64,000 nucleotides of DNA from Rhodobacteraceae bacterium HLUCCA12 (GTDB taxonomy: Bacteria > Pseudomonadota > Alphaproteobacteria > Rhodobacterales > Rhodobacteraceae): the NCBI GenBank assembly GCA_001314715.1, contig LJSV01000001.1:310001-374000 (forward strand), given 5' to 3'. The first letter of the stretch is position 1, and the number at the start of each line of letters is the position of its first letter. The notes beneath the pieces are model-generated. The model did no database searches, was not told the origin of the DNA, and saw only the letters and a program-made list of their open reading frames with translations. Below, piece after piece: positions 35,544 to 44,638 of the stretch. The position numbers were made by a program, and so were the translations under genes.

Positions 35544-36655
35544 CGTCCCACCACGTTGCCGGGGCCCGGCGCGGCCTGGCCGCGCGCGCGCGCCTTTTGC
35601 CGCATCAGTTCGGCAAAGCGGATGGCGGCGGCCACGGGGGCGTAATGCTCGGGCGTAACCTCCTGCCCGATCTCGGTGGCGGCGTGAAGCGCGCGCGCGG
35701 TCGGCGCATCGGCATGGATCGGAACACCGGCCGCCTGGGCGCGGTCGCGGATACGCGCGGCGATCGGATCCACGCCCTTGGCCACGCAGACCGGTGCGCC
35801 GGGGCTTGTGCGGTCCCAGCGCAGGGCGATGGCGTAATGCGTTGGATTGACAATCACCACACTGGCCGTGGCGACATCGGCCAGCATCGAATTCGTGGCG
35901 ATCTCGCGGGCGCGCTGGCGGCGGGCCTGTTTCATATGCGGGTCGCCCTCGACCTGCTTGTGTTCGTCGCGCAATTCCTGATGGCTCATGCGCTGGCGGC
36001 GGCGGTGATCAAACTGCTGCCAGACATAGTCGATCGCGCCGATCAGGGCCATGATCGCGACCACGACGACCAGAAATTCCACGATCAGGCGCATCATCTC
36101 GGCCACCGCCTGACCGGCATTGAGCCGGGTTGCGGCGATCAGCCGGGGCAGGCGGGCGGCCAAAAACACCCACAGCACCAGCGCATAGATGCCAAGCTTG
36201 ACCGTGCTCTTGGCGAATTCGAACAGCCCGGCCGGGCCGAACTTGTTGCGAGCATTGGCGATAGGCGAGATGCGCGACGCCTTGGGTTTCAGCTTTTCTG
36301 GCGCAAACACCAGCCCGCGGATCGCCACCAGCAGCGCGACCACGGCCAGCGCGGGCAGTGCGAAGAGCGGCGCAAGCGCCACCACAAGCGCCCCGAACAG
36401 CGCGTCGGCCGCCCCAGTGCCGCCGCGCAGCATCTGTTGCGAGAGTGGGTCGGCGCGTTCCAGCAGCGCCGCGCCGATTGCCCCCAGCCGCACGGGGGCC
36501 CAGCCGCCGGGCAACAGGGCCAGGGCCGCAAACCCGGCCATGGCGGCGGTCGCGGTCAGATCGGCGCTGCGCGGCAGTTCGCCGCGTTCGCGCGCCTGCT
36601 CCAGCTTGCGCTGGGTGGCCTCGTGCGGTTTCTCGTCGCTGTCCTCGTCGCTCAT
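35540..36655 (-). CDS. flhB: flagellar type III export protein FlhB
   Basis: FlhB (371 residues) is the substrate-specificity switch of the flagellar export gate. It has four membrane helices (about 30-235) and a cytoplasmic domain with the self-cleavage motif NPTH at 270-273. The N-terminus EKPHEATQRKLEQARERGE is typical. ATG 36655 overlaps the fliR stop (ATGA); an upstream in-frame start at 36919 would lie inside fliR. The last gene of the unit overlaps its stop. Confidence 0.95.
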   Translation of the reverse strand: MSDEDSDEKPHEATQRKLEQARERGELPRSADLTATAAMAGFAALALLPGGWAPVRLGAIGAALLERADPLSQQMLRGGTGAADALFGALVVALAPLFALPALAVVALLVAIRGLVFAPEKLKPKASRISPIANARNKFGPAGLFEFAKSTVKLGIYALVLWVFLAARLPRLIAATRLNAGQAVAEMMRLIVEFLVVVVAIMALIGAIDYVWQQFDHRRRQRMSHQELRDEHKQVEGDPHMKQARRQRAREIATNSMLADVATASVVIVNPTHYAIALRWDRTSPGAPVCVAKGVDPIAARIRDRAQAAGVPIHADAPTARALHAATEIGQEVTPEHYAPVAAAIRFAELMRQKARARGQAAPGPGNVVGR

Positions 36656-37449
36656 TGCAGCGGGTTTCCGGCACCGGGATCGGCCATGAGGCCCATCAGC
36701 GCGCCGCGCCAGACCTCCAGCATGGCCGGTGCGGCCAGCATCAGCAGCACCAGGCCGCCCAATGTCAGGGCCGGTGCGCCGATGAAGGCCACCATCAGTT
36801 GCGGCATCGCCCGGTTGATCGCCCCCAGCGCCAGGTTGTAGATGCTGGCGCCGATCACGAAGGGCGCCGCCAGCAGGAAGGCAAGCGTGAACGCGTGCGC
36901 GACCCGGCCCACACCCCATTCGGTGATCGTGCCGGCATCTGGCCAGAGCCCGGCGGGCAGCAGCGTATAGCCCAGCACCAGGAATTGCGCGGCATGTTCG
37001 GCCAGCCCGCTCATGACCGCAAGGGCAAGCCCGGCCATGACCAGAAGCTGCGAGATCGCCGGCTGCGGATCGACCCCGGCACCGCCGAAGAACTGGGCCA
37101 GCGAGGTGGCCTGCGCGATCATCGTGCCGGCCATTTGCAGGGCCTGAACCATCAGCCGCAGACTGGCCCCGAACACCAGACCGATCGCGGTTTCGACAAA
37201 GAGAAGGCGCGCGATGGCGCCCGGCGTGTCGGGCCGTGCCGCGATCGCGGGCAGGACGGCCGGCGCCACGATCACGGTCATCGACAGCGCCAGCACCAGG
37301 CGGATGCGCACCGGGACCACCTGTTCGCCAAAGGCCGGCAACAGGGCAAAGAAGGCGCCGACGCGGGCAAAAACCACGAAGCCCTCAAGCGCGGTCTGGC
37401 GCAAGCCGATCGCCAATGCGTCGAGCGCCGCAACCAGTTCCGGCGTCAT
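36652..37449 (-). CDS. fliR: flagellar biosynthesis protein FliR
   Basis: This 265-residue integral membrane component of the flagellar export gate has six to seven hydrophobic segments. It starts MTPELVAALDALAIGLRQT at 37449, where its ATG overlaps the flhA stop. Family features are the LPAFGEQVVPVRIRLVLALS segment and the C-terminal VGRVAHAFTLAFLLAAPFVI. FliP and FliQ, which assemble with FliR, are not in this window. Confidence 0.92.
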   Translation of the reverse strand: MTPELVAALDALAIGLRQTALEGFVVFARVGAFFALLPAFGEQVVPVRIRLVLALSMTVIVAPAVLPAIAARPDTPGAIARLLFVETAIGLVFGASLRLMVQALQMAGTMIAQATSLAQFFGGAGVDPQPAISQLLVMAGLALAVMSGLAEHAAQFLVLGYTLLPAGLWPDAGTITEWGVGRVAHAFTLAFLLAAPFVIGASIYNLALGAINRAMPQLMVAFIGAPALTLGGLVLLMLAAPAMLEVWRGALMGLMADPGAGNPLQ

Positions 37450-39569
37450 CGCGCGGCCAGGGGCTGCGGGTCGGGCTGCGCGGATGGATCGGGCAGGGCG
37501 ATCTGGCCCACCAGCGCCGGTCGCGCCTCCATGCCGATTTCCTCGAACGACAGCACCGGCACCTGCAGATCGCGCGCGGCCATCACCGTGCGCAGAAACC
37601 GTCTGCGACGCCCGGTGCAGACCAGCGCGGCCTCGACCCCGGTGTCCGACAACTGCCCGAATTTCTCGGCCAGGGCGTTGGACAGGCGCGCAAAATCGGC
37701 CGGTGGCAGGGCGATGTCGGCGCCGCCGCGTTCGCCCTCGACCTGGTACTGGTTGAAAAGTCCGTCCCATTCCGGGGCCAGTTGCACCAGCGGGATGGTG
37801 CCATCGGCGCGCCGCAGCGGGGCGACAAGCTGAAATCCCATCCGCTGCCGGACATGTTCGCATGCCAGTTCGGCCGGAAGATTGGGAATGCGCAATTCGG
37901 CCAGCGATTCCAGGATCAGCGGCAGGTTGCGCACCGAGACGCGCTCATCCAGCAGCATGCGCAGGACCGACAACAGCAGATCGATGCCGACGCGATCGGG
38001 GATCAACTCGTCGATCAGCCGACGATTGGCGGCGGCGCGCTTGGGATCGGAGAGGTTGCACAACTCGTCCAGCATGCGCCGCAGCCCGCGCAGGCTCAGA
38101 AGGCGGCCGAAATTGGCCTTGAGGACTTCCAGCAGGTGGGTGGCCAGAACCTCGGTCGGACTGACGACGGTCACCCCGGTCAGCACTGCGCGCTCCTCGT
38201 CGTCCGGCGCGATCCAGCGGGCGGGTGCGGCATAGACCGGCTCGCGCACGTCGACGCCCTCGGGCAGATCGGCGGCCCGGTCCGACAGAAGCGCGAGGCG
38301 CTTGTCGGGGAAGAGCCGGTCGCGGGCCAGTTCGACACCCTGTATGAGGATCGCGTATTCGCCGGTGGGCAGCGCCGCCTCGTCGGTGAGGCGGATCTCG
38401 GGCAGGATCACGCCGAAATGGCGCATGACGTGGTTGCGCATGTTCGTGATGCGCGCATCCAGCCCGACCCCGGGGTCCAGCACCATCGGCACCAGGTCCG
38501 GCGCGAATTGCACATGGATCTCGTCAAGGTCCAGCACGTCGCCCAGCGACATCGGTTTGAGTTCGGCCGCCGCCTCGGATTTCGGGGCGTTCCGTTGAAT
38601 CCCGGCGCGCCGGCGGGCGAACCAGGCCGCGACGAAAAGCGCGCCCGCGCCCAGCACGAAGGGGACGAAGGGCAGCCCCGGCACCAGCGCGAAGAGCGCC
38701 ATCAGCAGCCCCACCGTCATCAGCGCCGGCGGATAGCGGCCCAGTTGTTCGAACAGCGCCAGATCGGTCGCGCCCAGGGCGCCGCCCCGTGCCAGCAGAA
38801 GGGCCGCCGCAATCGAGATGATGACCGCGGGGATCTGGCTGACCAGCCCGTCGCCCACCGTCAGGATGGCATAGGTTTCAAAGGCATCGCCGATTGGCAT
38901 GCCATGGATCAGCGTGCCCATGATCAGGCCGACGACGATATTCAGGATCGTGATCAGAAGCCCGGCGACGGCATCGCCCTTGACGAATTTCGATGCCCCG
39001 TCCAGCGAGCCGAAGAACGTGGTCTCGGCCTGTTCCCGTTCACGCCGGTTGCGCGCCTCGTCGTGGTCGATGGCGCCGGCCGACATGTCGGCATCAATCG
39101 CCATCTGCTTGCCCGGCATCCCGTCGAGGGCAAAGCGCGCGCCCACCTCGGCCATGCGGCCGGCGCCCTTGGTGATGACGATGAAATTGACGATCAGCAG
39201 GACGCAAAAGACGACCACCCCCAGAAACACGCTGCCGCCCATGATGAAGCTGGCAAAGCCCTGGATCACCGATCCGGCGGCGTGCGGGCCGGTGTGGCCC
39301 TCGCCGATGATGAGCTTGGTCGACGAGACATTGAGCGACAGGCGCAGCATCAGCGAGGCCAACAGCACGGTCGGAAAGATCGAGAAATCGAGCGGACGCT
39401 CGATGAACAAGGTCACCGTGAACATCAGGATCGCCAGCGCGAACGAGGCCGCCAGCCCGATATCGAGCATCCAGGCCGGAACCGGCAGGATCATCATGAC
39501 GATCACCGCCATCAGCGCCACGGCCAAAAGCACGGTAGGCCGAAATACCTGGGTCAGGGTCAGGGTCAT
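37446..39569 (-). CDS. flhA: flagellar biosynthesis protein FlhA
   Basis: FlhA (707 residues) forms the nonameric export ring. About eight membrane helices fill residues 10-325 (LRLSLNVSSTKLI and the FHIPEP-region equivalent GDGLVSQIPAVIISIAAALL are seen). A cytoplasmic substrate-docking domain runs from about 350 to 690. Its ATG overlaps the stop of the upstream lytic transglycosylase, and its stop overlaps fliR. It therefore sits in the middle of a fully coupled leftward operon. Confidence 0.95.
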   Translation of the reverse strand: MTLTLTQVFRPTVLLAVALMAVIVMMILPVPAWMLDIGLAASFALAILMFTVTLFIERPLDFSIFPTVLLASLMLRLSLNVSSTKLIIGEGHTGPHAAGSVIQGFASFIMGGSVFLGVVVFCVLLIVNFIVITKGAGRMAEVGARFALDGMPGKQMAIDADMSAGAIDHDEARNRREREQAETTFFGSLDGASKFVKGDAVAGLLITILNIVVGLIMGTLIHGMPIGDAFETYAILTVGDGLVSQIPAVIISIAAALLLARGGALGATDLALFEQLGRYPPALMTVGLLMALFALVPGLPFVPFVLGAGALFVAAWFARRRAGIQRNAPKSEAAAELKPMSLGDVLDLDEIHVQFAPDLVPMVLDPGVGLDARITNMRNHVMRHFGVILPEIRLTDEAALPTGEYAILIQGVELARDRLFPDKRLALLSDRAADLPEGVDVREPVYAAPARWIAPDDEERAVLTGVTVVSPTEVLATHLLEVLKANFGRLLSLRGLRRMLDELCNLSDPKRAAANRRLIDELIPDRVGIDLLLSVLRMLLDERVSVRNLPLILESLAELRIPNLPAELACEHVRQRMGFQLVAPLRRADGTIPLVQLAPEWDGLFNQYQVEGERGGADIALPPADFARLSNALAEKFGQLSDTGVEAALVCTGRRRRFLRTVMAARDLQVPVLSFEEIGMEARPALVGQIALPDPSAQPDPQPLAAR

Positions 39570-40273
39570 GGCGCCCCCCCGGCAAGCCCTGCCAGAATGG
39601 CCGGGCCCTGCGACGCGGCCGGGCGCACCAACGATGCCAGCGCCCCCGCTGGTGCCGCGTCGTGCCGCACCAGAAGCGGAAAGCCATTGACGCGCGGGGC
39701 ATCGGGGGCGCTGTCCGGCGGGGGCGGGGCAGGGGTGTTGGCCGCACGCGTCGTGCGCAGATGCGCGATGCGGGCGCCATAGCGGGCGGCCAGGGCCGGT
39801 GTGCGCGAGTGATAGGCGCCGGCGGCCGCGTCCCAGGTGCCGAATTCATCGCGCAACCGCGCCAGAAAGCCCGCCGCATACCGCGCCGCCGTGAGCGGGT
39901 CGAGCAAAGCCTGCACCGAGGGGAAATGCCGGCCGTGCCAGTGCCAGTTGATCTGAAAGCAGCCCAGATCGAAGTCGCCGCGCCCCTGATCAAGGGCATG
40001 GCGCGCCGCGTCCAGCGCCGCCGCGCGCGTGTCGAACCACTGCCCGCGCCCGCCGAGGTTGATGGCCCAGGGCCAGGGCCGCAATATCCCCCCATGCCGA
40101 CGCCCGGTTTCGGCCAGGGTTATGGCATGCAGCAGATCGACCGGCACGCCGGTTTCGGCCGCGGCCGTGCGTGCGGCCCGTTCGCACAGTTGCGGATCGG
40201 CCGGGGCCGGTGCTGCACCAAGAAGCAGCGAAAGCGCCGCGACCGCGGCCAGGACAGGGCGAGATTTCTTCAT
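39566..40273 (-). CDS. SLT-domain lytic transglycosylase, first gene of the flagellar export operon
   Basis: This periplasmic muramidase-like protein (235 residues from the chosen start) has a signal peptide (MKKSRPVLAAVAALSLLLG, cleavage near APA). The transglycosylase domain has catalytic Glu in TLAETGRRHGG and the family motif DLGCFQINWHWHG. A Pro/Ala-rich C-terminal tail follows. Start codons at 40273 and 40282 are both possible; 40273 places GGAAG 11 bases upstream. It overlaps flhA (ATGA). Rhodobacter sphaeroides has a flagellar lytic transglycosylase (SltF), so a role in opening peptidoglycan for the rod is likely (inference). Confidence 0.82.
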   Translation of the reverse strand: MKKSRPVLAAVAALSLLLGAAPAPADPQLCERAARTAAAETGVPVDLLHAITLAETGRRHGGILRPWPWAINLGGRGQWFDTRAAALDAARHALDQGRGDFDLGCFQINWHWHGRHFPSVQALLDPLTAARYAAGFLARLRDEFGTWDAAAGAYHSRTPALAARYGARIAHLRTTRAANTPAPPPPDSAPDAPRVNGFPLLVRHDAAPAGALASLVRPAASQGPAILAGLAGGAP

Positions 40274-40419
40274 CGCGGGCATGACTTCCGTTGTTGAAGC
40301 CAGACTAGCCCGCATTTGGTTTACCAAATGTCACCACCAGAACGAATTCGGGATCCAGATCAAGGACCGGGCAGGACAAAAGGTGTAAAATCACGCCATC
40401 ATCATCACGGAGTTGCGCG

Positions 40420-40767
40420 ATGCGAAATTCACTTTCGACCTTGGCGGGACTGATCCTTGCGGCGCTTGTGCCGGTGTCGGCCCTGGCCGGCGACTGCACG
40501 GGCCATGTCGTCGATGTGCGCCCGATCAGCGCCTATGACCCCGCGACAGGGCGCGGCTATCTGGCGGTTCGTTCGGGTCCGGGCACCGAGTTTCGACAGA
40601 TCGGCGAGTTGTATCTGGGCGATGAAGTCGCGGTCTGGGAGCGGTCCGGAAACTGGCTGATGGTGCGGTGCATGGCGGGCCGATGCCTGGCACCGATGCG
40701 TGGGGATCCGGTGCCGACGGGCTGGGCATTTGGTCGCTATCTGCGCATCGGCGGGGTCTGCCCTTGA
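40420..40767 (+). CDS. SH3-domain exported protein
   Basis: This 115-residue protein has a signal peptide (LAGLILAALVPVSALAG, cleavage near residue 23) and one bacterial SH3 (SH3_3-like) domain. The domain is marked by YLAVRSGPGTEFRQIGELYLG and GNWLMVRC. Three to four cysteines in the mature part may form disulfides. SH3_3 proteins usually bind cell wall or protein partners. It is divergent from the lytic transglycosylase, 146 bases away, which would suit a shared cell-wall function, but a link is not shown. Confidence 0.75.
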   Translation: MRNSLSTLAGLILAALVPVSALAGDCTGHVVDVRPISAYDPATGRGYLAVRSGPGTEFRQIGELYLGDEVAVWERSGNWLMVRCMAGRCLAPMRGDPVPTGWAFGRYLRIGGVCP

Positions 40768-40778
40768 AATGATTTTTC

Positions 40779-40932
40779 TTGCGGGACCCACGCATATGCG
40801 GTATTTAGGCCATGCGACGTTATCTCTATCGACCCTGCTGAACTGTCTTCTGACATCCCGCGCGCTCGATCTTTGACTGACTACGCCGGGCTGTCGCAAT
40901 CTCGCGGGCAGCATCAGACAGGAGTAAACACG
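40779..40932 (+). promoter_or_regulatory. promoter and long structured leader of the cold-shock gene
   Basis: TTGCGG (40779-40784) and TATTTA (40802-40807) are spaced 17 bases apart, giving a transcript start near 40814 and a leader of about 118 bases. In the leader, CCCGCG (40857-40862) can pair with CGCGGG (40903-40908) and TCTGA (40849-40853) with TCAGA (40914-40918). This long-range helix ends just before the GGAG ribosome binding site. Long structured leaders of this kind adjust translation to temperature in other cold-shock genes. Confidence 0.5.
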
Positions 40933-41139
40933 ATGGCCAATGGCACCGTGAAATGGTTCAACGCCACCAAAGGTTATGGTTTCATCCAGCCCGAAGGCGG
41001 ATCTAAAGACGTGTTCGTGCACATCACCGCGCTTGAGCGCGCCGGCCTGCGTGGCCTGGACGACGGTCAGAAAGTGACCTTCGATCTGGAAACCAGCCGC
41101 GACGGTCGCGAATCGGCGACCAACCTGGCGCTGGCGTAA
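40933..41139 (+). CDS. cold-shock protein (CspA family)
   Basis: This 68-residue single cold-shock domain binds single-stranded RNA/DNA and melts RNA structure. RNP1 (KGYGFIQPE) and RNP2 (DVFVHI) are both present. The ATG at 40933 follows GGAG by 8 bases. A strong terminator follows 34 bases after the stop. It is monocistronic, with a long leader described separately. Confidence 0.95.
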   Translation: MANGTVKWFNATKGYGFIQPEGGSKDVFVHITALERAGLRGLDDGQKVTFDLETSRDGRESATNLALA

Positions 41140-41172
41140 GCGGGCGAACGCCCGGCTGACACAGCCTGATCG

Positions 41173-41200
41173 GGGCGGCCTTCGGGGCCGCCCTTTTCTT
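41173..41200 (+). terminator. rho-independent terminator after the cold-shock gene
   Basis: An 8-base stem (41173-41180 with 41186-41193) has the loop TTCGG and is followed by TTTTCTT. This is the clearest intrinsic terminator on the plus strand in this half of the window and isolates the cold-shock gene from the Mrp operon. Confidence 0.85.
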
Positions 41201-41298
41201 TTGCGCGGACGGCATCGGCCGGGTGCCGATGCAGGATCGCCGGTGCGGTAATCGCGCCGCCGCGCTGCGGGATTCGCGCGATTCCGGGTCGGTTTTCC

Positions 41299-41328
41299 TT
41301 GACTTCCGGGCGCATGTGCAAAATTTAT
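41299..41328 (+). promoter_or_regulatory. candidate promoter of the Mrp antiporter operon
   Basis: TTGACT (41299-41304) and an AT-rich ATTTAT (41323-41328) with an 18-base spacer lie about 95 bases before the mrpA start, in an otherwise GC-rich gap. The -10 element is only a partial match. No operator-like dyad stands out nearby. Confidence 0.45.
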
Positions 41329-41423
41329 GCCGCGCGGCACCCGGCGTTTGAGGGCCGGACAGAACCGACGACCGACAGACCCAGCGCCTTTTGTTAGGGC
41401 CCGATGAACGGAAGACAACCGGT

Positions 41424-44279
41424 ATGCCCCTTGCCCTGATCGCAGCCCTTCCCTTTCTGGGTGCGCTGCTGCCCGGCCTGATGATCCGTGCCGGGCGCAA
41501 CAGTTGTGCAACCGCAACCTTTGCCACCACCGCGCTGGCCCTTCTGGGCATCCTGCTGCACGCTCCGGCGGTCCTGCGCGGCGAGGTGATCACCCAAGGG
41601 TTCGACTGGCTGCCGGGCCTTGGGCTGAACGTCAATTTCATGCTCGACGGGCTGGGGATGCTGTTTGCGATCCTGATCCTGGGGATCGGCCTGCTGATCA
41701 TCCTTTATGCCCGCTTCTACCTGTCGAAATCTGACCCGATGGGGCAGTTCTATACCTATCTGCTGCTGTTTCAGGGCGCGATGGTGGGCATCGTTCTGTC
41801 CGACAACATCCTGCTTTTGCTGATCTTCTGGGAGCTGACATCGCTGTCGTCGTTCCTGCTGATCGGCTATTGGAAGCATCTGCCCGAAGGCCGGCAGGGC
41901 GCGCGCATGGCCCTGGCCGTGACCGGCATGGGCGGGCTGGCGATGATCGGCGGCATGCTGATTTTGGGCGATATCGCCGGCAGCTATGACATCTCGGTCA
42001 TCCTGACGCAAAAGGACGCGATCCAGGCCTCGCCGCTATACCTGCCGGCGCTGATCCTGATCCTTCTGGGCGCGTTCACGAAATCGGCGCAGTTCCCGTT
42101 CCATTTCTGGCTGCCGCATGCGATGGCCGCGCCGACGCCGGTTTCGGCCTATCTGCACTCGGCCACGATGGTCAAGGCCGGGCTGTTCCTGATGGCTCGG
42201 CTTTGGCCGGTCCTGTCGGGCACCGACGCGTGGTTCTATCTGGTTACCGGGGCGGGCCTGATCACGATGGTTCTGGGCGCGGTGATCGCGCTGTTCAAGG
42301 ACGATCTGAAGGCCCTTCTGGCGTTTTCGACGGTCAGCCACCTGGGGCTGGTGACGATGCTTCTGGGCATGGGCACGCAGGTTGCGGCGGTGGTGGCGGT
42401 GTTTCACATCATCAACCACGCCACGTTCAAGGCCGCGCTCTTCATGTCGGCCGGGATCGTCGATCACGAGGCGCATACCCGCGACATCAAGCGTCTGGGC
42501 GGCCTGCGCCACCTGATGCCGATCACCTTCACCATCGCCACGGTCGCGGGGCTGTCGATGGCCGGGATCCCGCTGTTCAACGGCTTCCTGTCGAAAGAAA
42601 TGATGCTGGACCAGGCGTGGCAGACCGGGATGGTCGTGGCGGTGCTGGCGACGGTGGGCGCGCTGTTCTCGGTGGCGTATTCGTTCCGGTTCATCGCGCA
42701 CACCTTCCTGGGCAAAACCCGCGACGACTATCCGGCCAGGCCGCACGACCCCGGTTTCGGGATGTGGGCGGCACCGGCGTTTCTGGCGGTGCTGGTCGTG
42801 TTGATCGGCCTCTTTCCCAAGACGATGGTGGGCCCGCTGGTGGCCACGGTGTCGCGGGCTGTCATCGGCAGCGAGGATCTGCCCTATTACTCGCTGGCGA
42901 TCTGGCACGGCGTGAACCCGGCGCTGTTCATGTCGGTGGTTGCGGTCGGGCTGGGGCTGGGGCTGCTGCTGGCGTATGCCCCGCTGGCACGCCGCTGGGA
43001 CGATGCCCGCCGCCCCGAGGCCAAGGTGATCTTTGACGCCATCGTCGAACGCTTTGCCGCGGGCTGCGCGCGCGGCTTGACGCTGGCGCTGCACGACGGG
43101 GCGATGACGCGCTATCTGGCGATCTTCACGGCCGCCGTGGTCGCCTTTGGCCTTTGGGCCTTTGTCGGCGCCCCGCACGAGGCGGGCACGCGCGCCCTGC
43201 TGCCGGTGCCTGCGCTGCCGGTCGTGGCCTTTGTGCTGCTGGCGGTGGCAACCGTGCTGCTGGTGGCGATCCATCGCCAGCGGTTCCTGTCGCTGATCGT
43301 GATCTCGATCATCGGGATCGTGGTCGCGCTGGGTTTCATCTATTTCTCGGCGCCCGACCTGGCGATGACGCAGTTGACCGTCGAGGTGGTGACAATCATC
43401 CTGTTGCTTCTGGCGCTGAATTACCTGCCGCGCGAAACCCCGGCCGAAAGCTCGTCGTTGCGGCGGCTGCGCGACGGGGTGATCGCGGTGGCCGCCGGCA
43501 TCGGGGCGACCGCGCTGACCTATGCCATTCTGGTGCGCGATCTGTCGATCCCGTCGATTTCGGGCTATCACCTGGAGAATTCCTATACCGGGGGCGGCGG
43601 CAACAACGTAGTCAACGTGATCCTGGTCGATTTCCGCGGCTACGACACGATGGGCGAGATCATCGTTCTGGGCATCGCCGCGCTGACGATCTTTGCGCTG
43701 GTCGAGGGGTTGCTGCAAGGCCCGGCCTCGCGCTTTCTGGCCAACCGCAAGCCCGACCTGCCGGTCGCCCATGACCGCCACCCGCTGATGATGGTCGTGG
43801 CCACGCGCGTGGCGCTGCCGATCGCGCTGACGGTGGGGGTCTATATCTTCTTGCGCGGCCATAACGAACCCGGCGGCGGCTTCATCGCCGGGCTGGTCGT
43901 GGCGATTGCGCTGTTGATGCAATACATGGCTTCGGGTTTCGCCTGGAGCCAGGCGCGCCGGCATGTCGATTACCACGCGCTGATTTCGGTCGGGGTGCTG
44001 TTTGCCGTGCTGACCGGCGTGGCCTCGTGGGTTTTCGGCGCGCCCTTCCTGACCTCGACCAACGAATATGTGACGCTCTGGCCGCTGTCACCGGTGCATC
44101 TGACCAGCGCGATCCCGTTCGACCTGGGCGTCTTTCTGACGGTGGTGGGGTCGGTCATGCTGGCGCTGGCCTCGTTGAGCCGGATCGGGCGGCGCGCGGG
44201 CGAGGGGGTGAACCTGTCGCCGATGGATGTGGACCCGCGCGACGCCCCCGCGCCCGACACCGACAGGGAGACCCATTGA
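41424..44279 (+). CDS. mrpA: Mrp Na+/H+ antiporter subunit A with fused MrpB domain
   Basis: This 951-residue membrane protein is the largest Mrp subunit and resembles NuoL. The proton-pumping core (about 1-500) has FWLPHAMAAPTPVSAYLHSA and the conserved LFWELTSLSSFLLIGYWK segment. The C-terminal part contains the MrpB domain (EPGGGFIAGLVVAIALLMQYM), so no separate mrpB is present. ATG 41424 follows GGAAG; an upstream in-frame start at 41391 has no support. mrpC begins at the stop (TGATG). The complex expels Na+ in exchange for protons and supports pH and salt tolerance. Confidence 0.94.
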   Translation: MPLALIAALPFLGALLPGLMIRAGRNSCATATFATTALALLGILLHAPAVLRGEVITQGFDWLPGLGLNVNFMLDGLGMLFAILILGIGLLIILYARFYLSKSDPMGQFYTYLLLFQGAMVGIVLSDNILLLLIFWELTSLSSFLLIGYWKHLPEGRQGARMALAVTGMGGLAMIGGMLILGDIAGSYDISVILTQKDAIQASPLYLPALILILLGAFTKSAQFPFHFWLPHAMAAPTPVSAYLHSATMVKAGLFLMARLWPVLSGTDAWFYLVTGAGLITMVLGAVIALFKDDLKALLAFSTVSHLGLVTMLLGMGTQVAAVVAVFHIINHATFKAALFMSAGIVDHEAHTRDIKRLGGLRHLMPITFTIATVAGLSMAGIPLFNGFLSKEMMLDQAWQTGMVVAVLATVGALFSVAYSFRFIAHTFLGKTRDDYPARPHDPGFGMWAAPAFLAVLVVLIGLFPKTMVGPLVATVSRAVIGSEDLPYYSLAIWHGVNPALFMSVVAVGLGLGLLLAYAPLARRWDDARRPEAKVIFDAIVERFAAGCARGLTLALHDGAMTRYLAIFTAAVVAFGLWAFVGAPHEAGTRALLPVPALPVVAFVLLAVATVLLVAIHRQRFLSLIVISIIGIVVALGFIYFSAPDLAMTQLTVEVVTIILLLLALNYLPRETPAESSSLRRLRDGVIAVAAGIGATALTYAILVRDLSIPSISGYHLENSYTGGGGNNVVNVILVDFRGYDTMGEIIVLGIAALTIFALVEGLLQGPASRFLANRKPDLPVAHDRHPLMMVVATRVALPIALTVGVYIFLRGHNEPGGGFIAGLVVAIALLMQYMASGFAWSQARRHVDYHALISVGVLFAVLTGVASWVFGAPFLTSTNEYVTLWPLSPVHLTSAIPFDLGVFLTVVGSVMLALASLSRIGRRAGEGVNLSPMDVDPRDAPAPDTDRETH

Positions 44280-44626
44280 TGGAATTTCTCGTTGCCGCCG
44301 CAATCGGCATCCTGACCGCGGGCGGGGTCTACCTGATGTTGCGCCTGCGCACCTTTCCGGTCGTTCTAGGCCTGTCGCTTCTGACTTACGCGGTGAATTC
44401 CTTTCTGTTTGCCAGCGGCCGGCTGGTGCTGGACGCGCCGCCGGTGCTGGGTGCGGGCGAGACCTATACAGACCCGTTGCCGCAGGCGCTGGTTCTGACT
44501 GCCATCGTCATCGCCTTCGGCATGACGGCGCTGGTGGTGATCCTGGCGCTGGGGGCGTATCTGAACGCCGGCACGGATGCGCTGGATATCGACAAGCCCG
44601 AACCCCGCAACCCGTCCGACCGCTGA
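44279..44626 (+). CDS. mrpC: Mrp Na+/H+ antiporter subunit C
   Basis: This 115-residue NuoK-like subunit has three membrane helices. It starts at ATG 44279, overlapping the mrpA stop by one base. The family motifs VYLMLRLRTFPVVLGLSLLT and TDPLPQALVLTAIVIAFGMT are clear. It ends in a short charged tail. The next start lies 9-12 bases downstream. Confidence 0.94.
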   Translation: MEFLVAAAIGILTAGGVYLMLRLRTFPVVLGLSLLTYAVNSFLFASGRLVLDAPPVLGAGETYTDPLPQALVLTAIVIAFGMTALVVILALGAYLNAGTDALDIDKPEPRNPSDR

Positions 44627-44638
44627 GGGAGAGCATTG

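Noticed and set aside
41201-41420. Small genes or tRNA in the gap before the Mrp operon
   Set aside because: No cloverleaf, no coding frame with motif; only a promoter-like pair is visible.
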